Origin: Alloascoidea africana
Taxonomy: Eukaryota; Ascomycota; Alloascoideomycetes; Alloascoideales; Alloascoideaceae
Direction: 5' to 3'
DNA length: 64,000 bases
Assembly: GCA_030581615.1 (NCBI GenBank)
Contig: JAKTTT010000001.1
Span: 496,001 to 560,000, forward strand
A program made the translations under genes and the position numbers. Positions 12,001 to 22,804 of the stretch are shown one piece after another. Each line of letters starts with the position of its first letter. Within the stretch, counting starts at the first letter, position 1. The notes under the pieces were generated by a model. The model had not been told where the DNA came from and did no database searches. It worked only from the letters and a program-made list of their open reading frames with translations.

Positions 12001-12522
12001 CTTGTCTCACAACTGCAATAGATCCTCGTCAACACCAGTTCCGATATGCATGGCAGTTAATTGAACCTGAAATTTCGGGTTTGAAGTTTGTGAATTGTTG
12101 TGGTTTATCACACCAGGTTTCAAGCGTAAAGGATTTGTTTATGAATTAGAAAGCTTTTCCCCAGACAAGCTTGATAGATCGGTAGTAATCATTCTGAGGG
12201 ACATAACTAGTAAATTGAATGAAAGAGATCGTACCGTAAGTGCAACTAGTGGTATAATAAATCGGTGTGACAGATAATAGAAGACACTGAAGGTACGTTG
12301 GCAGATAGAGTTTCACTCGAATACGAGAAGGAGGTTTACAATACACACCATCACTATTTCCCCGGCTAGACTAGACTCAAGGTACGACATACAAGGTCTA
12401 GGACTTGTCTCTATCAACTAACCAGTTTTTATGTTTTCTGAAGAGAGCAAAAAGAAAAAAACCGTTGTCGCGTCTTGCATTATAAGCAACCCGGAGATTT
12501 CTTCACTATCTTCTCCTTCAAA
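9042..12522. other. Gene-poor 3.5-kb region downstream of ALG6
   Basis: No open frame longer than about 75 codons and no recognisable exon, tRNA or transposon part. Composition is AT-rich and even. Several short opposed open frames (9597-9831, 11718-11915, 12146-12346) do not resemble known proteins. It may hold a noncoding RNA, a replication origin or long-dead sequence. The one structure I can point to is the hairpin at 10363-10402. Confidence 0.5.
10363..10402. repeat. Two-stage inverted repeat (hairpin)
   Basis: TTATAGC pairs with GCTATAA (outer, 7 bp) and, inside it, TGGAACAT pairs with ATGTTCCA (8 bp) around a short loop. Fifteen perfect base pairs in 40 nt form one interrupted hairpin in otherwise featureless sequence. 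Confidence 0.6.
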
Positions 12523-12651
12523 ATGTACCGTGGCATTAAGTATATTACCACTGGCAAGTATCTCTCTACTACAGGCTTTGGTGATATATTCGCTACGACA
12601 TCTTCCATCTGCTGTGCCTACGCTTATGCGTATGCATTTCCAGGTTTGTAA
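12523..12651 (+). CDS. Possible 42-codon small ORF upstream of PCL1
   Basis: An ATG frame of 42 codons begins MYRGIKYITTGKY and contains STTGFGD followed by an Ala/Tyr-rich end. The local stretch resembles the pore loop of potassium channels (T-x-G-F-G-D), but no membrane helices flank it. The frame stays open upstream of the ATG to about 12465 and ends beside a GT that could be a donor. It could be a microprotein, an orphan exon, or chance. I do not recognise a family. Confidence 0.2.
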   Translation: MYRGIKYITTGKYLSTTGFGDIFATTSSICCAYAYAYAFPGL

Positions 12652-12877
12652 CTGAAGAAGAAGAGGAGGAAGAATTCAACAGAGGAGAGTAGAGTAGCGG
12701 AATAGAGTACATAGTTATTCTCTGACTTGTGGTACTGAAATCAAAAGACATGCCCACTGACTCTTTTTCATTGCCTAGGTTTTGCACTCCGAGAACAAAA
12801 TAGGCCCGCAAACGCAGGACCTGGAGCCCGATAGCTGAAAAACGCAGAGGGCTGGGAATCAGAGAATCAGGCACTGG

Positions 12878-12883
12878 ACGCGT
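12878..12883. promoter_or_regulatory. ACGCGT (MCB-like) upstream of PCL1
   Basis: ACGCGT lies 333 bp before the PCL1 ATG in a GC-rich block (about 12780-13010) that also has CACGAAG and ACGAAAG, close to the SBF element CACGAAA. PCL1 and PCL2 are classical G1/S genes driven by SBF/MBF in S. cerevisiae, so this is plausible regulatory DNA. Inferred from motif and known regulon. Confidence 0.45.
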
Positions 12884-13065
12884 TGGAAGGATGGGGTTTC
12901 CGCTTTGGGCACGAAGCGCATGCGCCGGCATACGGGACACGCTCCACGCAGACCGCGCAGCAGGAAACGTTGTTGCTCCAACCGTGGTACGAAAGGGGTG
13001 CAAAACCATCTTCGCAGGGCAAAGGAGGATCTTAATATTTCAATCCGGAGCATGAGGTCTGTTTG

Positions 13066-13074
13066 ATATATAAG
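13066..13074 (+). promoter_or_regulatory. TATA element of PCL1
   Basis: ATATATAAG lies about 145 bp upstream of the PCL1 ATG and is followed by a C/T-rich stretch typical of yeast transcription start regions. Confidence 0.5.
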
Positions 13075-13215
13075 TACGCCTCATCTATCCGCTCCTCTGT
13101 TTTTTTCGTCTACCCCTTTCTTTCCAGAGCCTACCCACCTTCCTTTCTTACCTTCACTCCTTCATTAGCAAAACTCTCCTAGATTCTTTCTCGATTACAC
13201 AGATATATCGAAACA

Positions 13216-14451
13216 ATGTCGGATGTTATAGCCCTCAAAATATTCGTCAAGTCTCCCGTGAGCCAGGATATGATCCATTATCTAGTCAACCAGACTCTGA
13301 AGGTTCTAAAAGTACCCAAACAAGAGCCACAATCTTCCTACTCAACACCACCCACTTCTCCACAGGGAAAAGATGGCGCTTCACAGAAAACTGCCGAGAC
13401 CAGAACCCATTTGCCTTCATTGATGTCTTTTATTACAAGGCTTGTGAGGTATACGAATGTGTACACATCTACTTTGATGACTACCTTGGTCTACTTGGAT
13501 CGACTCAGACAAAAGCTGCCAGAAGGTGCTCAAGGGATGCCATGCACGCTGCACAGAATCTTTTTGGCCTGTCTCATCCTATCTGCAAAGTATCACAACG
13601 ACTTTTCGCCGAAGAACAAGCACTGGGCAGGATATACAGACGGTCTGTTCAGCGTCGAGGATGTCAATTTAATGGAAACCCAACTGTTGAACCTTTTGGA
13701 CTGGAATTTGAAAGTTGATGAATCCGATCTTTACAAACATTTTAGACCCTTTTTGGATACAATCAAGAGTGACATTCAGAAGACAAGCAGGATGCGAAAG
13801 GGTCTACAGAAGAGCCAACAGCACAATAGAATCTGCTCAGTTGCCTCAGGACCAGTGTCTCCTGTTCACATTAGGACCGGTTCCGGTACCCAAATCACAC
13901 AATACACAGATGACTACGAAACGTCTTTGGAAGCAATGGCTTCGAGCTCCAGTAGCGGCTCACTCAACTCGCTCAAAAGCAAATACTCCTACCGCAGACT
14001 TGCAAGAAGAAGAAGCAGTCAGTCATCAAGCTCAAGCACATCTCCTTCAAGCACCTCCTCCTCCATATCTCACTCCCCAGGATATCCAGCATCATTTTCA
14101 AAGAGCTTATCGAATGGTTCCATCTCTTCTGAAAATCCACCTTCCTTATATAATTCAAAGTCGGATTACTCTATAGCTACAAACTACTCTACTGACGATG
14201 AAGAGCACCTTCTGGAACTGCAGGACACTTTTAACAGAATGACTACTCTTGATCCACACGGCGTTACTGGTAACGGTCTCAGGAGAAGCAAAGCCACAAC
14301 GGGCCTGAACTCTTACATTACGAAGCCTTTTTCAAAAGGACCTTCTTCAATAGACTTGGAGAAAGACATTGATGAAATCATCAATAGATATGGTGCCCCA
14401 AGAGGCTACCCTTCTACGATACAACCTCCAGCTGTTGCCAGACTTTACTAG
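13216..14451 (+). CDS. PCL1: Pho85 cyclin, Pcl1/Pcl2 type
   Basis: 411 aa, intronless. The cyclin box lies at about 68-180. Blocks LPSLMSFITRLVRYTNVYT, HRIFLACLILSAKYHND and NKHWAGYTDGLFSVEDVNL are near-identical to yeast Pcl1/Pcl2, the G1 cyclins that activate Pho85 in polarised growth and cell-cycle entry. A Ser-rich middle (including SSSSTSPSSTSSS) separates it from a conserved C-terminal patch (EKDIDEIINRYGAPRGYP). It is longer than S. cerevisiae Pcl1 (279 aa) because of that insert. The promoter has an MCB-like site and a TATA box. A 153-codon frame inside it is a shadow. Confidence 0.92.
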   Translation: MSDVIALKIFVKSPVSQDMIHYLVNQTLKVLKVPKQEPQSSYSTPPTSPQGKDGASQKTAETRTHLPSLMSFITRLVRYTNVYTSTLMTTLVYLDRLRQKLPEGAQGMPCTLHRIFLACLILSAKYHNDFSPKNKHWAGYTDGLFSVEDVNLMETQLLNLLDWNLKVDESDLYKHFRPFLDTIKSDIQKTSRMRKGLQKSQQHNRICSVASGPVSPVHIRTGSGTQITQYTDDYETSLEAMASSSSSGSLNSLKSKYSYRRLARRRSSQSSSSSTSPSSTSSSISHSPGYPASFSKSLSNGSISSENPPSLYNSKSDYSIATNYSTDDEEHLLELQDTFNRMTTLDPHGVTGNGLRRSKATTGLNSYITKPFSKGPSSIDLEKDIDEIINRYGAPRGYPSTIQPPAVARLY

Positions 14452-14805
14452 AAGGCCATAATAAAACAAGCGCGCGTTAATGACATTCTCTTCCATTCTT
14501 ATCTGCTTTATTATCACTCTCAAAATTTCAATTCTTACTTTAATAATGAATTTGGGTTACATTTATATACGGCTGACTTTATGAACTTTAGTGTATACGT
14601 TCAAAATATATTTATTTTTGAAGATACAATCTTTTGTACTGGTGAGACATTGAGATTGTGGGTGGTTGCACAAATGGCCAGCTTAGGCAAAACTCCAGAT
14701 GGAAGGATGTATAAAGATGGCGATGATCTATCATCATGGAAGTGGCATCTTCACACACTTTTGACCCTCCTTTCTACAGGACTGGATTCTTAAGCACAAA
14801 TAAAC
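14452..14805. other. Intergenic PCL1-SFT2
   Basis: 3' flank of PCL1 and promoter of SFT2. A 70-codon open frame at 14581-14793 has no resemblance I know and sits in the SFT2 leader. Confidence 0.5.
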
Positions 14806-15402
14806 ATGGCAGCCAAGGACAGGATAAAGTCTTTCAAAGAGTCTTTTAAAAGAGTCAATCCCTTTTCATCTGACAATGGCGTTAGCCTTCCTACCCGGGA
14901 GTCCGACCAAGAACAAGGTCTGATAGCCAGAGACAACGAACTTCCCTCAGACATGGAGGAGCCAAGTTGGTTTACTCTCTCACGATGGGATCGATTACTG
15001 GTATTTGCCATATGTTTCGGTGGCAGTGTTGCGTGCTACATTATTACTTTTTTCTTGTTTCCTGTGATTTCGCTGAAGCCCAGAAAGTTTGGACTATTGT
15101 GGTCTCTCGGTTCCATTCTCTTTTTGGTTTCGTTTGGGGTTTTGCAAGGGCCAGTTGCATATCTTCATCATTTGACGACATCGACAAGAATTGTTTTCTC
15201 AATTACGTTTATCACTTCGATTGTGGCTACCTTGGTTTTCTCCTTGGTCGTTAAGTCAACCATCCTTTCTATCATTTCGGCAATTATCCAACTCGTTGCT
15301 GCCGTGTGGTATACGGTTAGTTACTTCCCAATGGGTACTGAATCTCTCAAATTTGCATCATCTGTTGCCACTAATCAGGTTAACAATTGGATAAATAATT
15401 GA
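14806..15402 (+). CDS. SFT2: Sft2 Golgi vesicle-traffic membrane protein
   Basis: 198 aa. Four hydrophobic segments follow a soluble N-terminal region. The first is preceded by SRWDRLLVFAICFGGS, then KPRKFGLLWSLGSILFLVSF, which is the Got1/Sft2 family pattern. The end has YFPMGTESLKF (compare the conserved Y-x-P-G). Sft2 helps endosome-derived vesicles fuse with the late Golgi and interacts genetically with Sed5. Length agrees with yeast Sft2 (215 aa). It converges with ERV14. Confidence 0.9.
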   Translation: MAAKDRIKSFKESFKRVNPFSSDNGVSLPTRESDQEQGLIARDNELPSDMEEPSWFTLSRWDRLLVFAICFGGSVACYIITFFLFPVISLKPRKFGLLWSLGSILFLVSFGVLQGPVAYLHHLTTSTRIVFSITFITSIVATLVFSLVVKSTILSIISAIIQLVAAVWYTVSYFPMGTESLKFASSVATNQVNNWINN

Positions 15403-15726
15403 CGGCGATCCAGCTTCTGGAAAGGGTCTGCTGTGGGGAGCAGAGATCCAGTTATAAGCTCGTCTATATACTTGACAAATAAATGAGACATGAAATCAAA
15501 ATGATTTTACATATGACTTTCTTCAAGATTTCTAAAACTTGAAGTTATCAATTGCTTATCCAGAATGTTTTAAAACCCCAGTTGGTCTCTTTGTATGTAA
15601 GATGAATTTATCTGTAAAATAATGATGCACCTTTTGATATGCATACACTTTACATTTGACATTATAAAAAAGAGGTTTGCCAATATTTTAAAACGTGTGC
15701 TTCTATCAATCAAGGGTCATTCACGA
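15403..15726. other. Convergent 3' region SFT2 / ERV14
   Basis: AT-rich 3' flanks; no gene seen. Confidence 0.6.
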
Positions 15727-16167
15727 TCAAGGTAGAATTGGGTCGCTAGATTCTCCCATGTAATCAATCCAATAGAACAGACCGAGAATGGCGTATATGA
15801 AAAATCCAATAAACCCATGAATCATTTTGATCAGGGCTTCCACTTTCAGATTCCCAACTGTTCGGGTTAGATCAATAGCGTGTAGTTTCAGTTGATCATT
15901 TTTAAATTGTGAAAAATTCCAGATCAATATCGGTAGGCCGTACAAGAATATACCCCAGTGGCCGGAAGTAAGAAGTACCACAGATAAAACCAGGTTTGAA
16001 AGCACTTCTGGAATCACAAACTTGTTCACATTACTGACTACCCGAATTGTATCTGCTAAATTTGCCGTAAAGTCGTTGAACTGGGAAAGCATAAAGAATT
16101 GAGCTATGGTGTTGGCCAAGCTTAAGAGTGCCGCCAGGATGAATGCTGAGTGTGATAAAAGGACCAT
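15727..16167 (-). CDS. ERV14: Erv14/cornichon-family ER cargo receptor
   Basis: 146 aa starting at ATG 16167; the extra upstream codons begin on TTG. It is a COPII-vesicle cargo receptor for membrane proteins leaving the ER. Cornichon signatures are VNKFVIPEVLSNLVLSVVLL, then GHWGIFLYGLPILIWN, then a stretch with DLTRTVGNLKVEALIKMIH, and a final hydrophobic helix. The usual acidic IFN(L/M)IL cargo motif region is not evident, and identity to Erv14 is lower than usual for this highly conserved family, so it could be the more divergent Erv15-like paralogue. Three to four membrane segments. It converges with SFT2, which acts in the same early secretory traffic. Confidence 0.85.
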   Translation of the reverse strand: MVLLSHSAFILAALLSLANTIAQFFMLSQFNDFTANLADTIRVVSNVNKFVIPEVLSNLVLSVVLLTSGHWGIFLYGLPILIWNFSQFKNDQLKLHAIDLTRTVGNLKVEALIKMIHGFIGFFIYAILGLFYWIDYMGESSDPILP

Positions 16168-17491
16168 GTTTTCTGCTCTTTGACACAATAGCTCCGACAA
16201 AAATTAAACAAGAGACACAAAATAGAATACAGGGATCTTTAGAGGAAATGCTAAATTAGAAGTGAGAGAATTGACTTGGACCATTTTTCCCGCACGGCAC
16301 CAGAAGGTTGGCGAAGATTGTTGCCATGGAAACCCCTCAAAGCATGTGACGATACTTGTTGGTTAAATCATCTCGACATTTTATCGAGGATTCCATCATA
16401 GTTGGCAAAGATCAAATCATATTTATAGGTGTTGAGGGTTTGTAAGCCCCGGGAAATTTATCGGAAACTGGTTCTGGTTGCACTTGTGGCATCTTACCAT
16501 ATGACTATGACTGGAGACAAATCAGTAGTATTTCAATGATTCAGCTTCTTTATACTACAAAAACTAAAGAATTCTGGTCAAGACCTAGGTTGGGAAACTA
16601 GTCCATTTGCAAACCTCAATTAGGCTTGCAAATGCAACAGTTTGTAGGCCCAATATTTTAACTTGTCCGCAAGTTGTTTCAGTGAAGTGAATATTGAGTC
16701 TTTGTATACCATAGAGCTATTATCTATATTTTTGTTTGAAATCTCCTCCCGATTTCACTGGCTTCCTAAGGGTCTTTTAATTATTGTAGAGTGGAGTTGG
16801 AGAGGACATAGAACGGGCGGAAACAGAACTTTTGAGGAGAAGATAGAAACTGAAGTTGGCAAACTAGTAGTAATAATGTTAAGAACCTCTTCAGTTTTCA
16901 TGCTTTAATCTGCCAAAACTTTTATGTCCTATAGCTATATCACTTGTACCACTCGTGCTGATGAGCTTGAAACTATCGTTTGTCTAAGTTGATCTCTCGG
17001 CGGTACATAAGCTGGCGAACCAGATAATGCTGGTGGGCATATGAAGGAAGCAATGAAGCCGGTAGGGATTATTGACTTCGATATACTGAGAGTAGGGATT
17101 TTATCTGTAAACTGTTCAAACGCCAGAGAAAAAGATTTAGATCGTGGTTTGCAGAAGCTGGGATTGGCATAAAGAATTAGACATTCAATTTAAAATCTTG
17201 TTGCAATGGATTAATACAGTGCTTCGTGCAAAAGCTCATTTCCAAGAGAGAAAAAAAAAGATGGTAACATCTTCTTTCCTTTCCTTTGCCATTTTCTTCA
17301 AAAGCTACAGAGCATGCTTCACACCCAGTAGTTGATCATTCTACAAATGTTGTCTTCGTTTTCAGCTAAGAGGCTCATGATAAACAACTATTCTTCACCA
17401 GTTTTAGTTAATGCCTTCATTAAATACATCAATCACAACTTTAGACTAGCAAATTACAATGCCAAATCTTTAAATACATGATCTAAACAAG
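16168..17491. other. Intergenic ERV14 promoter / DEG1 3' side
   Basis: 1.3 kb between two minus-strand genes. Beyond the ERV14 promoter it shows only short open frames (for example 16663-16908) that I do not recognise. No tRNA or repeat family seen. Confidence 0.5.
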
Positions 17492-19038
17492 CTATTGCTC
17501 CATATTCTTGCGCCTTCTCCATTTTGTATTCTGCACGTCTATATCCTCCATTAATGTTCTTGAACGAAGAGGAGGATAAGCTTTTAACGATTTTCCTTTC
17601 CCTTTACCGGAATAAACAACGACTTTTGTTGAAGGAATATCAATATCCATATTTGTATTATTTGGATTTGATTTGTAATTTTCAGAAAGCATATCTCTCA
17701 TAAGTGACGAAATTTCAGATTTTAGCATAAAATCATGCCATTCAACAAACCCATTATTCACATATTTTGTATTTTGAGAACTAATCCATTCCATATTTTC
17801 AAAAACACAATCGTAAAGTATTAGAGGGATATCGTATGCCGGTTCATAGGTGGGTTTTCTAGGGTTTGAATCAACGTCTAGCATGTAATCCACAATAGAA
17901 GGCTCTTCCAATCTTTGTCCAACCAAGAACAGTATAGTCATCATACATCTTACTTGATGCCATAGGAAAGCAGTACCTTTTAAATTGAAACAGTAAATTT
18001 TTCTAGCGCTTCGTTTCTCATCGCTAGACGTTGAAGCGGGGGAGATTGACGATATAGGAACAATCTCAGATTGTAATATTTTTCGTTTAAAATTTGCGAT
18101 TTGTTTGGAAGGATCTAACTTGCAAAAGTTTCGAAAATCGTGTTCTCCAAGAAACTTGGAAGCTGCTTCTTTCATCAACTCTATATCAAAAACTGTAGGG
18201 TCGGCTTCAAAAAGATACTTGTAATGGCGATATTTACAACTGAACCGGGCATCGAAACCTTCTGGTGGTCGAAGACACACCGAACTCACTCTAATATCGT
18301 TTGGTAATAATTGATTCAAAATATGGACATAATCCAGCTCACGGTCATCATTATCTGGATATTGTAGTTCCTCTGCAGTCAAGTTACTTCTAACAATCAA
18401 AGAGATAACTTGATTCAATGCACTGACACCTTTATCCGTTCTACCACATCTTGAAAAATTGACCTCTTTGAGATCATCAACCTCTGGTATCAGCTTGCAC
18501 CGTTGTAATGCTTTCACTATTGTGCCTTCCACTGTTGGTAATGGAGTTGGATCTTGCTGAATTGCCAATCCGTTATAGGGCCATCCCTTTTCGTACCGTT
18601 AGATCAATGCCACCCAACATGTGTGTCTTCAAGTGAAAAAAAAAAGGCATACCAAATATGCGAATCGCAAAGCAATGAACCTTGTATTGTGTTTTGAAAA
18701 ATCAAAAACTTTTCGTTTTTTCCGCGGCGCCTTCTCCGTATCGTTTACCTTAGCTTCTTCACTCGTGGCTGGAGTTGAGGCTCTTTAACAATTACACTGG
18801 TCAGAATGGTGTTATCGTGTGCGATATTGAAAAATTACCACACCTACTTTTCCAGCCTTTGGATATAGGCAATTAACTTTTGCTTATCCCAGTTCTCATA
18901 ATCATTCACACCCATCTCTTTCCCAAGTTTCGTGTTTGAAAATAACCTTTTTGATATCGTATCGCGTTTAACAATCGATAATACAGATTTCTGAACGATT
19001 AGAGCTCTTAACGAACTGGATCTTAATGTTGGGATCAT
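17492..19038 (-). CDS. DEG1: tRNA pseudouridine 38/39 synthase
   Basis: Three exons: 18848-19038, 18653-18782 and 17492-18586 (introns 65 and 66 nt, donors GTAGGT and GTATGC). Product 471 aa from ATG 19038, or 430 aa from ATG 18915. It makes pseudouridine at positions 38 and 39 of the tRNA anticodon loop. The catalytic Asp lies in SRCGRTDKGVSA. FDFSKHNTRFIALRFAYL joins GWPYNGLAIQQ exactly as in yeast Deg1, which fixes the second splice. LGEHDFRNFCKLD and GTAFLWHQVRCMM are also diagnostic. A basic stretch PRKKRKV before the core could be a nuclear signal. The first 41 residues are rich in Arg/Ser and lack acidic residues, as in a mitochondrial presequence. The C-terminal RSRTLMEDIDVQNTKWRRRK also matches. 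Confidence 0.93.
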
Positions 19039-20487
19039 TGGAAACACGCATTCTGAAAAGATTTTATCGATTTAAGGTTCCAGATATCCGGGTAACGCAG
19101 TTTTCCATCTTACAGTTTAACTTTTCTGATTGTGGGCAGTTGAGGAATAGCTTTGACACTTGAATCTCTTGCGAATGGTAGTAGTTTAGGAAGCATTTGG
19201 GAATTGCTACCAATAGTGCTAGGCTTTCCTCATTTGGAGTTTATACAGAGCTCTCACAAAATTGCTTTTACTTTAGAAGCATACACATTACAAGACAGGT
19301 AAAAGCCCATTGTCAGATCTTGCAAGCTTTTCCACAAAGGGGATAAGCGCTTGTGCGCTTATTGCCTCGAACTGTTTTCATCTGATACATGATCCAATTC
19401 TTGAACGGCTTACCCCAGACGAGATAGGAGTAAGTCGCTGCTTATGGAGGGTATCAAACTTTCTTGGCAAGCACCTATTGGCAATCAATTGGATCACCCA
19501 GGCCATTTTTTTACGATTGTAGAACTGATCAAGATTTTGCCACGCCTTCTCAGAAATTATTCATATGCCTTAGTTGATGTGAAGGAGTGTCACCTGTTAG
19601 TGATATCTTATTATGGGCATTCCGCCATTATATAAGTCTTTAGGAAGAAACATGCATTTTACACAAGGCTGTTGTTGATATTGCTGTTGCTCAATAAAGA
19701 TAAAGCCTGTGGTCTACGCCAGTCCCTTTCCCTTTTGAATTCCTGGCATGTCGACTTCTCTACATTGGTATTTAGCCCGGCCTCATGTGAAGATTGATTT
19801 TTTTCAGTTTCGCAATCCGGCTGTTGGAAAAAGCTCTCTCAAAGGCATGCATTGCAGAAACACATCTAGATTAAACTCTATCCATATTTATCACCACAGG
19901 GACTAAAAAAGAAGAAAACCCATGAAATTTAATACCTTTTGTACTATCGGAGGATGCTAAAGCGATGACACCACCGACAACTGTCGCCCGTTCTGGATGA
20001 TTGCTTAGACATGGCGATCATCATGCCTCATCTGTTAACCGTCGCCGCGCAAGTGTATTTCTGCCTGTTCGCTACAGCTTTTTTCCGGCATGGCCAGGGA
20101 TGTGTCCACACACTTTCCACAGGCACGGCCGCCAGCAACTCCACCATCATTCGGACGCTGGGCACTGAGACTGAGACCGAGCCCGGCATTGCTGGACCAG
20201 GCACGGAGTCTCCGATCCAGCACAAATGCTCTTTCCAGCAGAAAAGAGAAAGAGAAAGAGAAAGAAAATGCGCTGGCATGTGATTGCGCGGGCGTGTGGG
20301 TGTATTGCTTTCACATGCTACTGCAATCACATGGTATCGTTCAGATTTGCCATCTCATCCTTTCATATAAAGTAGCTCACTTGCTCACCTTCCGCTGGCT
20401 TTTCTTTCTCTTCCCACTCTGTCTCTTTCTCCGTTATTCGCCTGTCAACAGCCCCTGTCGTACCCTCCTCAATCAACTATAACCACA
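19039..20487. other. Intergenic DEG1-PLN1 (divergent promoters)
   Basis: 1.4 kb shared upstream region. A GC-richer block at about 20040-20300 precedes PLN1, with GAAAGAGAAAGAGAAAG at 20250-20266, a GGGTGTATTG patch and a TATAAA-like site near 20367. Short open frames at 19310-19635 are not recognised. No RNA gene seen. Confidence 0.5.
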
Positions 20488-21363
20488 ATGGATTCTCAAA
20501 AGCCAGCGGTCAAGACCGACTCTGACAGCCTTGAAGCCTTTAACTCAAAGGCCATCCCTCATTTGACCACCTATCCATTGCTCTCTGCCCTCATTACATT
20601 TCTGAAAACCCTGCCTCTTGTCCAGAAATTCCTCAACTTGGGCAATTACTTCTTTGTGTTATTATTGACCTATCTTAGCCCGTATCTCTCCCATGTTCAG
20701 CCGTACGTGAAGACTTTGGACTCTGCTGCAGATAACGCTTTGACAAGAGTGGACGCCAAAGTCCCATTACTTCAAACCACAACGCCAGAGGACATTACCG
20801 CCTTACCCAAGAGAGCGTTGGAAACCGCAAAACACACAGCCACAGCCTATTCTGAAGTTGCCAAGTCTAGAGTTAATGAAACCGTTGGATTGACCAAGGA
20901 TACCGTTAACGTGAGATTAAACCCAATCGTCAACTCGGTGAATGACAAACTTGAGTCCTTTATCGAGGCCTATTTACCACAGGCTGCAGAAGCCCCTGCT
21001 GCTAATTCGACAAAACAGTACGCTTCCGAGATTAACCGAACAATTGACTTGACACAGGATGCTATTCTTCGTGCGAAACCAGTTGTTGATGAGCGTGTAG
21101 AGCAAATTAAGAACCAGTTTGGTAATCAAAAGACGGAAATTAACGAAAAGACAATAAAACTTATCCAAACTGGGAAAAAGTTGCCATCTGAAATTGTGAC
21201 TAAGGCAAGAAAGAGCTTTACAAACTTGACGTTCATCAACTCACCGGCCGGTTCAGAAAGCAGCAGCAACGGAATTTTAGAGTCCTCTTCAGGGTCTCCG
21301 CAGATTGTGAATGGAACAGCGGCGCCCGTCACAGAGACTAACCAGGTTACGGTGTCTGTTTAA
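20488..21363 (+). CDS. PLN1: Perilipin-like lipid-droplet protein
   Basis: 291 aa. The N-terminal region has a hydrophobic-amphipathic stretch (LSALITFLKTLPLVQKFLNL) and SPYLSHVQPYVKTLDSAADN, followed by a VDAKVPLLQTTTPEDI element like the PAT-type proteins Pln1/Pet10 and fungal MPL1/CAP20. The rest is a chain of amphipathic 11-mer-like helices with many Lys/Thr (KRALETAKHTATAYSEVAKS, RTIDLTQDAILRAKPVVDER), as in perilipins. It would coat and stabilise lipid droplets. Its long, GC-rich promoter suggests strong regulation. Family assignment rests on architecture and short motifs; identity to any one protein is low. Confidence 0.72.
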   Translation: MDSQKPAVKTDSDSLEAFNSKAIPHLTTYPLLSALITFLKTLPLVQKFLNLGNYFFVLLLTYLSPYLSHVQPYVKTLDSAADNALTRVDAKVPLLQTTTPEDITALPKRALETAKHTATAYSEVAKSRVNETVGLTKDTVNVRLNPIVNSVNDKLESFIEAYLPQAAEAPAANSTKQYASEINRTIDLTQDAILRAKPVVDERVEQIKNQFGNQKTEINEKTIKLIQTGKKLPSEIVTKARKSFTNLTFINSPAGSESSSNGILESSSGSPQIVNGTAAPVTETNQVTVSV

Positions 21364-22804
21364 TTAACATTGCAAGCGAATTGCGTTTTCGAAGCTGTAC
21401 AAGCTCAGGTTTGTTTATGATTGCTTGTTGTTGGAAACACACATTGGAAATTGTGTGTGTGTTATCAACAAGACCATGTGAAGTTTAGGTTGGCATTTTT
21501 TTTTAACCTGCAGTTTACTATATATTACTTTACCTTATTATTGGGCTCAACTAAAGCTGCGAAAAAATCTCTCATCCGATATCCCTTTTCAAAAATACCA
21601 AGAGAAATAGATATACTTTATAGAAGCTTTTTTTTTGTGTTTGTTTATTGTTGTCATTGTGTTTATTCAGTATAGTAAATTGTGATAGTCATTTTTTAAT
21701 TTGGATTTCAGACTTTTCTTCACAATTCTTTGCACGATTTGAACATTTGGAAGCGGGGTTGAATTTCAAAGGGGCCTAGATTTGTCAAAACGGTTAATTT
21801 GTCAAGGATAATCAACAAAAAAAAATCAATCAAGAACGTGCCGAGAACCAAAACCACCAGGTCCACTCATCGCACAATACAGAACCGAAGAGAAATCTTG
21901 GTAGAACTGGACTTACTCTAGAGTTTAATTTGACCAAGGCGCAACCATCGGGGCTTCGCTATTTAGCAAAGAAGAGGGAGGGCCTTGAACCAGCTTTTTT
22001 TTTTTCCACTTCTGGTAGGTTGCAGATTGAACATGAGTAAACTGCTCTTTCATCGTCATGTTCATAAGCGGATAAATTGTACATAGTGGACGGGAACGTC
22101 AGCTGCTTATAGCATTCTCCATCCATTCGGTTAGAAGTCCAGACTACTAAAGCCTGGAAACCGCCGGGAAATTTCAACGCTTCGTATACCACCATACCAG
22201 AATACCAAGACGTCTTACAATAATACACAATGTCGCACCGGGTCCATGATACCGTGCATCACTTGTAGAAATTGACTCACCCTTAAAACACTGTAAATTC
22301 TCCAAAAGTCGTATCTTCAGGTGAAAACGTTCTGGTGCGCACATACATGGATTTGTGATTTCTTGCCCTCCAAACTTTATTCAGTTTGGTAGTTTCGTTC
22401 TAAGATTGCTTAATTTTGGTAACTATATAGCTTGTGAAAATCGAGAATGCGTATGATCGGATATTCTTCTCGTTTTCAAAAGAATAAACAAAATCGACAA
22501 TTTTTTCTTGAAAAAAAATGCCAATTTTCATCTCATCTCATCTCATCGCGATAAACATGTTCATCTTCACGTTCACAGTTACCCCGCCTCAAAACCTTCG
22601 GCCATATGCAAATCTATCCACGTGACATATAATAGGGCTTTTGTGAATGAGTTTTTCCATTCGTAGACTAATCTGTGCTCCACGCGTAAATTCCAGCACA
22701 AGCGCTGATAATCGGGAAGCAGAGGAGGAAGATTGGTAACATTTGTGTCGCACTATTTTCCACTCACTCCCCAACCAACAGTAGCGAAATTTGTATATTC
22801 AAGA
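21364..22804. other. Intergenic PLN1-RPL20
   Basis: 3' flank of PLN1 and the long RPL20 promoter. A minus-strand open frame at 21959-22228 (GTG-initiated) has no recognised match. Short repeats include four TCTCA units near 22530-22550. CACGTG and a TATA-like ATATAATA lie at 22619-22634. Confidence 0.5.
22619..22624. promoter_or_regulatory. CACGTG box in RPL20 promoter
   Basis: CCACGTGAC lies 186 bp upstream of the spliced RPL20 start and just before ATATAATA. In Candida-type yeasts, ribosomal-protein promoters often use Cbf1 boxes with Tbf1. I see no clear Tbf1 site (ACCCTAA) here. Confidence 0.4.

Noticed and set aside
12593-13009. 138-codon minus-strand frame upstream of PCL1
   Set aside because: It crosses the GC-rich promoter block and has no protein features.
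21959-22228. 89-codon minus-strand frame between PLN1 and RPL20
   Set aside because: Starts on GTG, no ATG near its beginning, and no known family; too little to support a gene.
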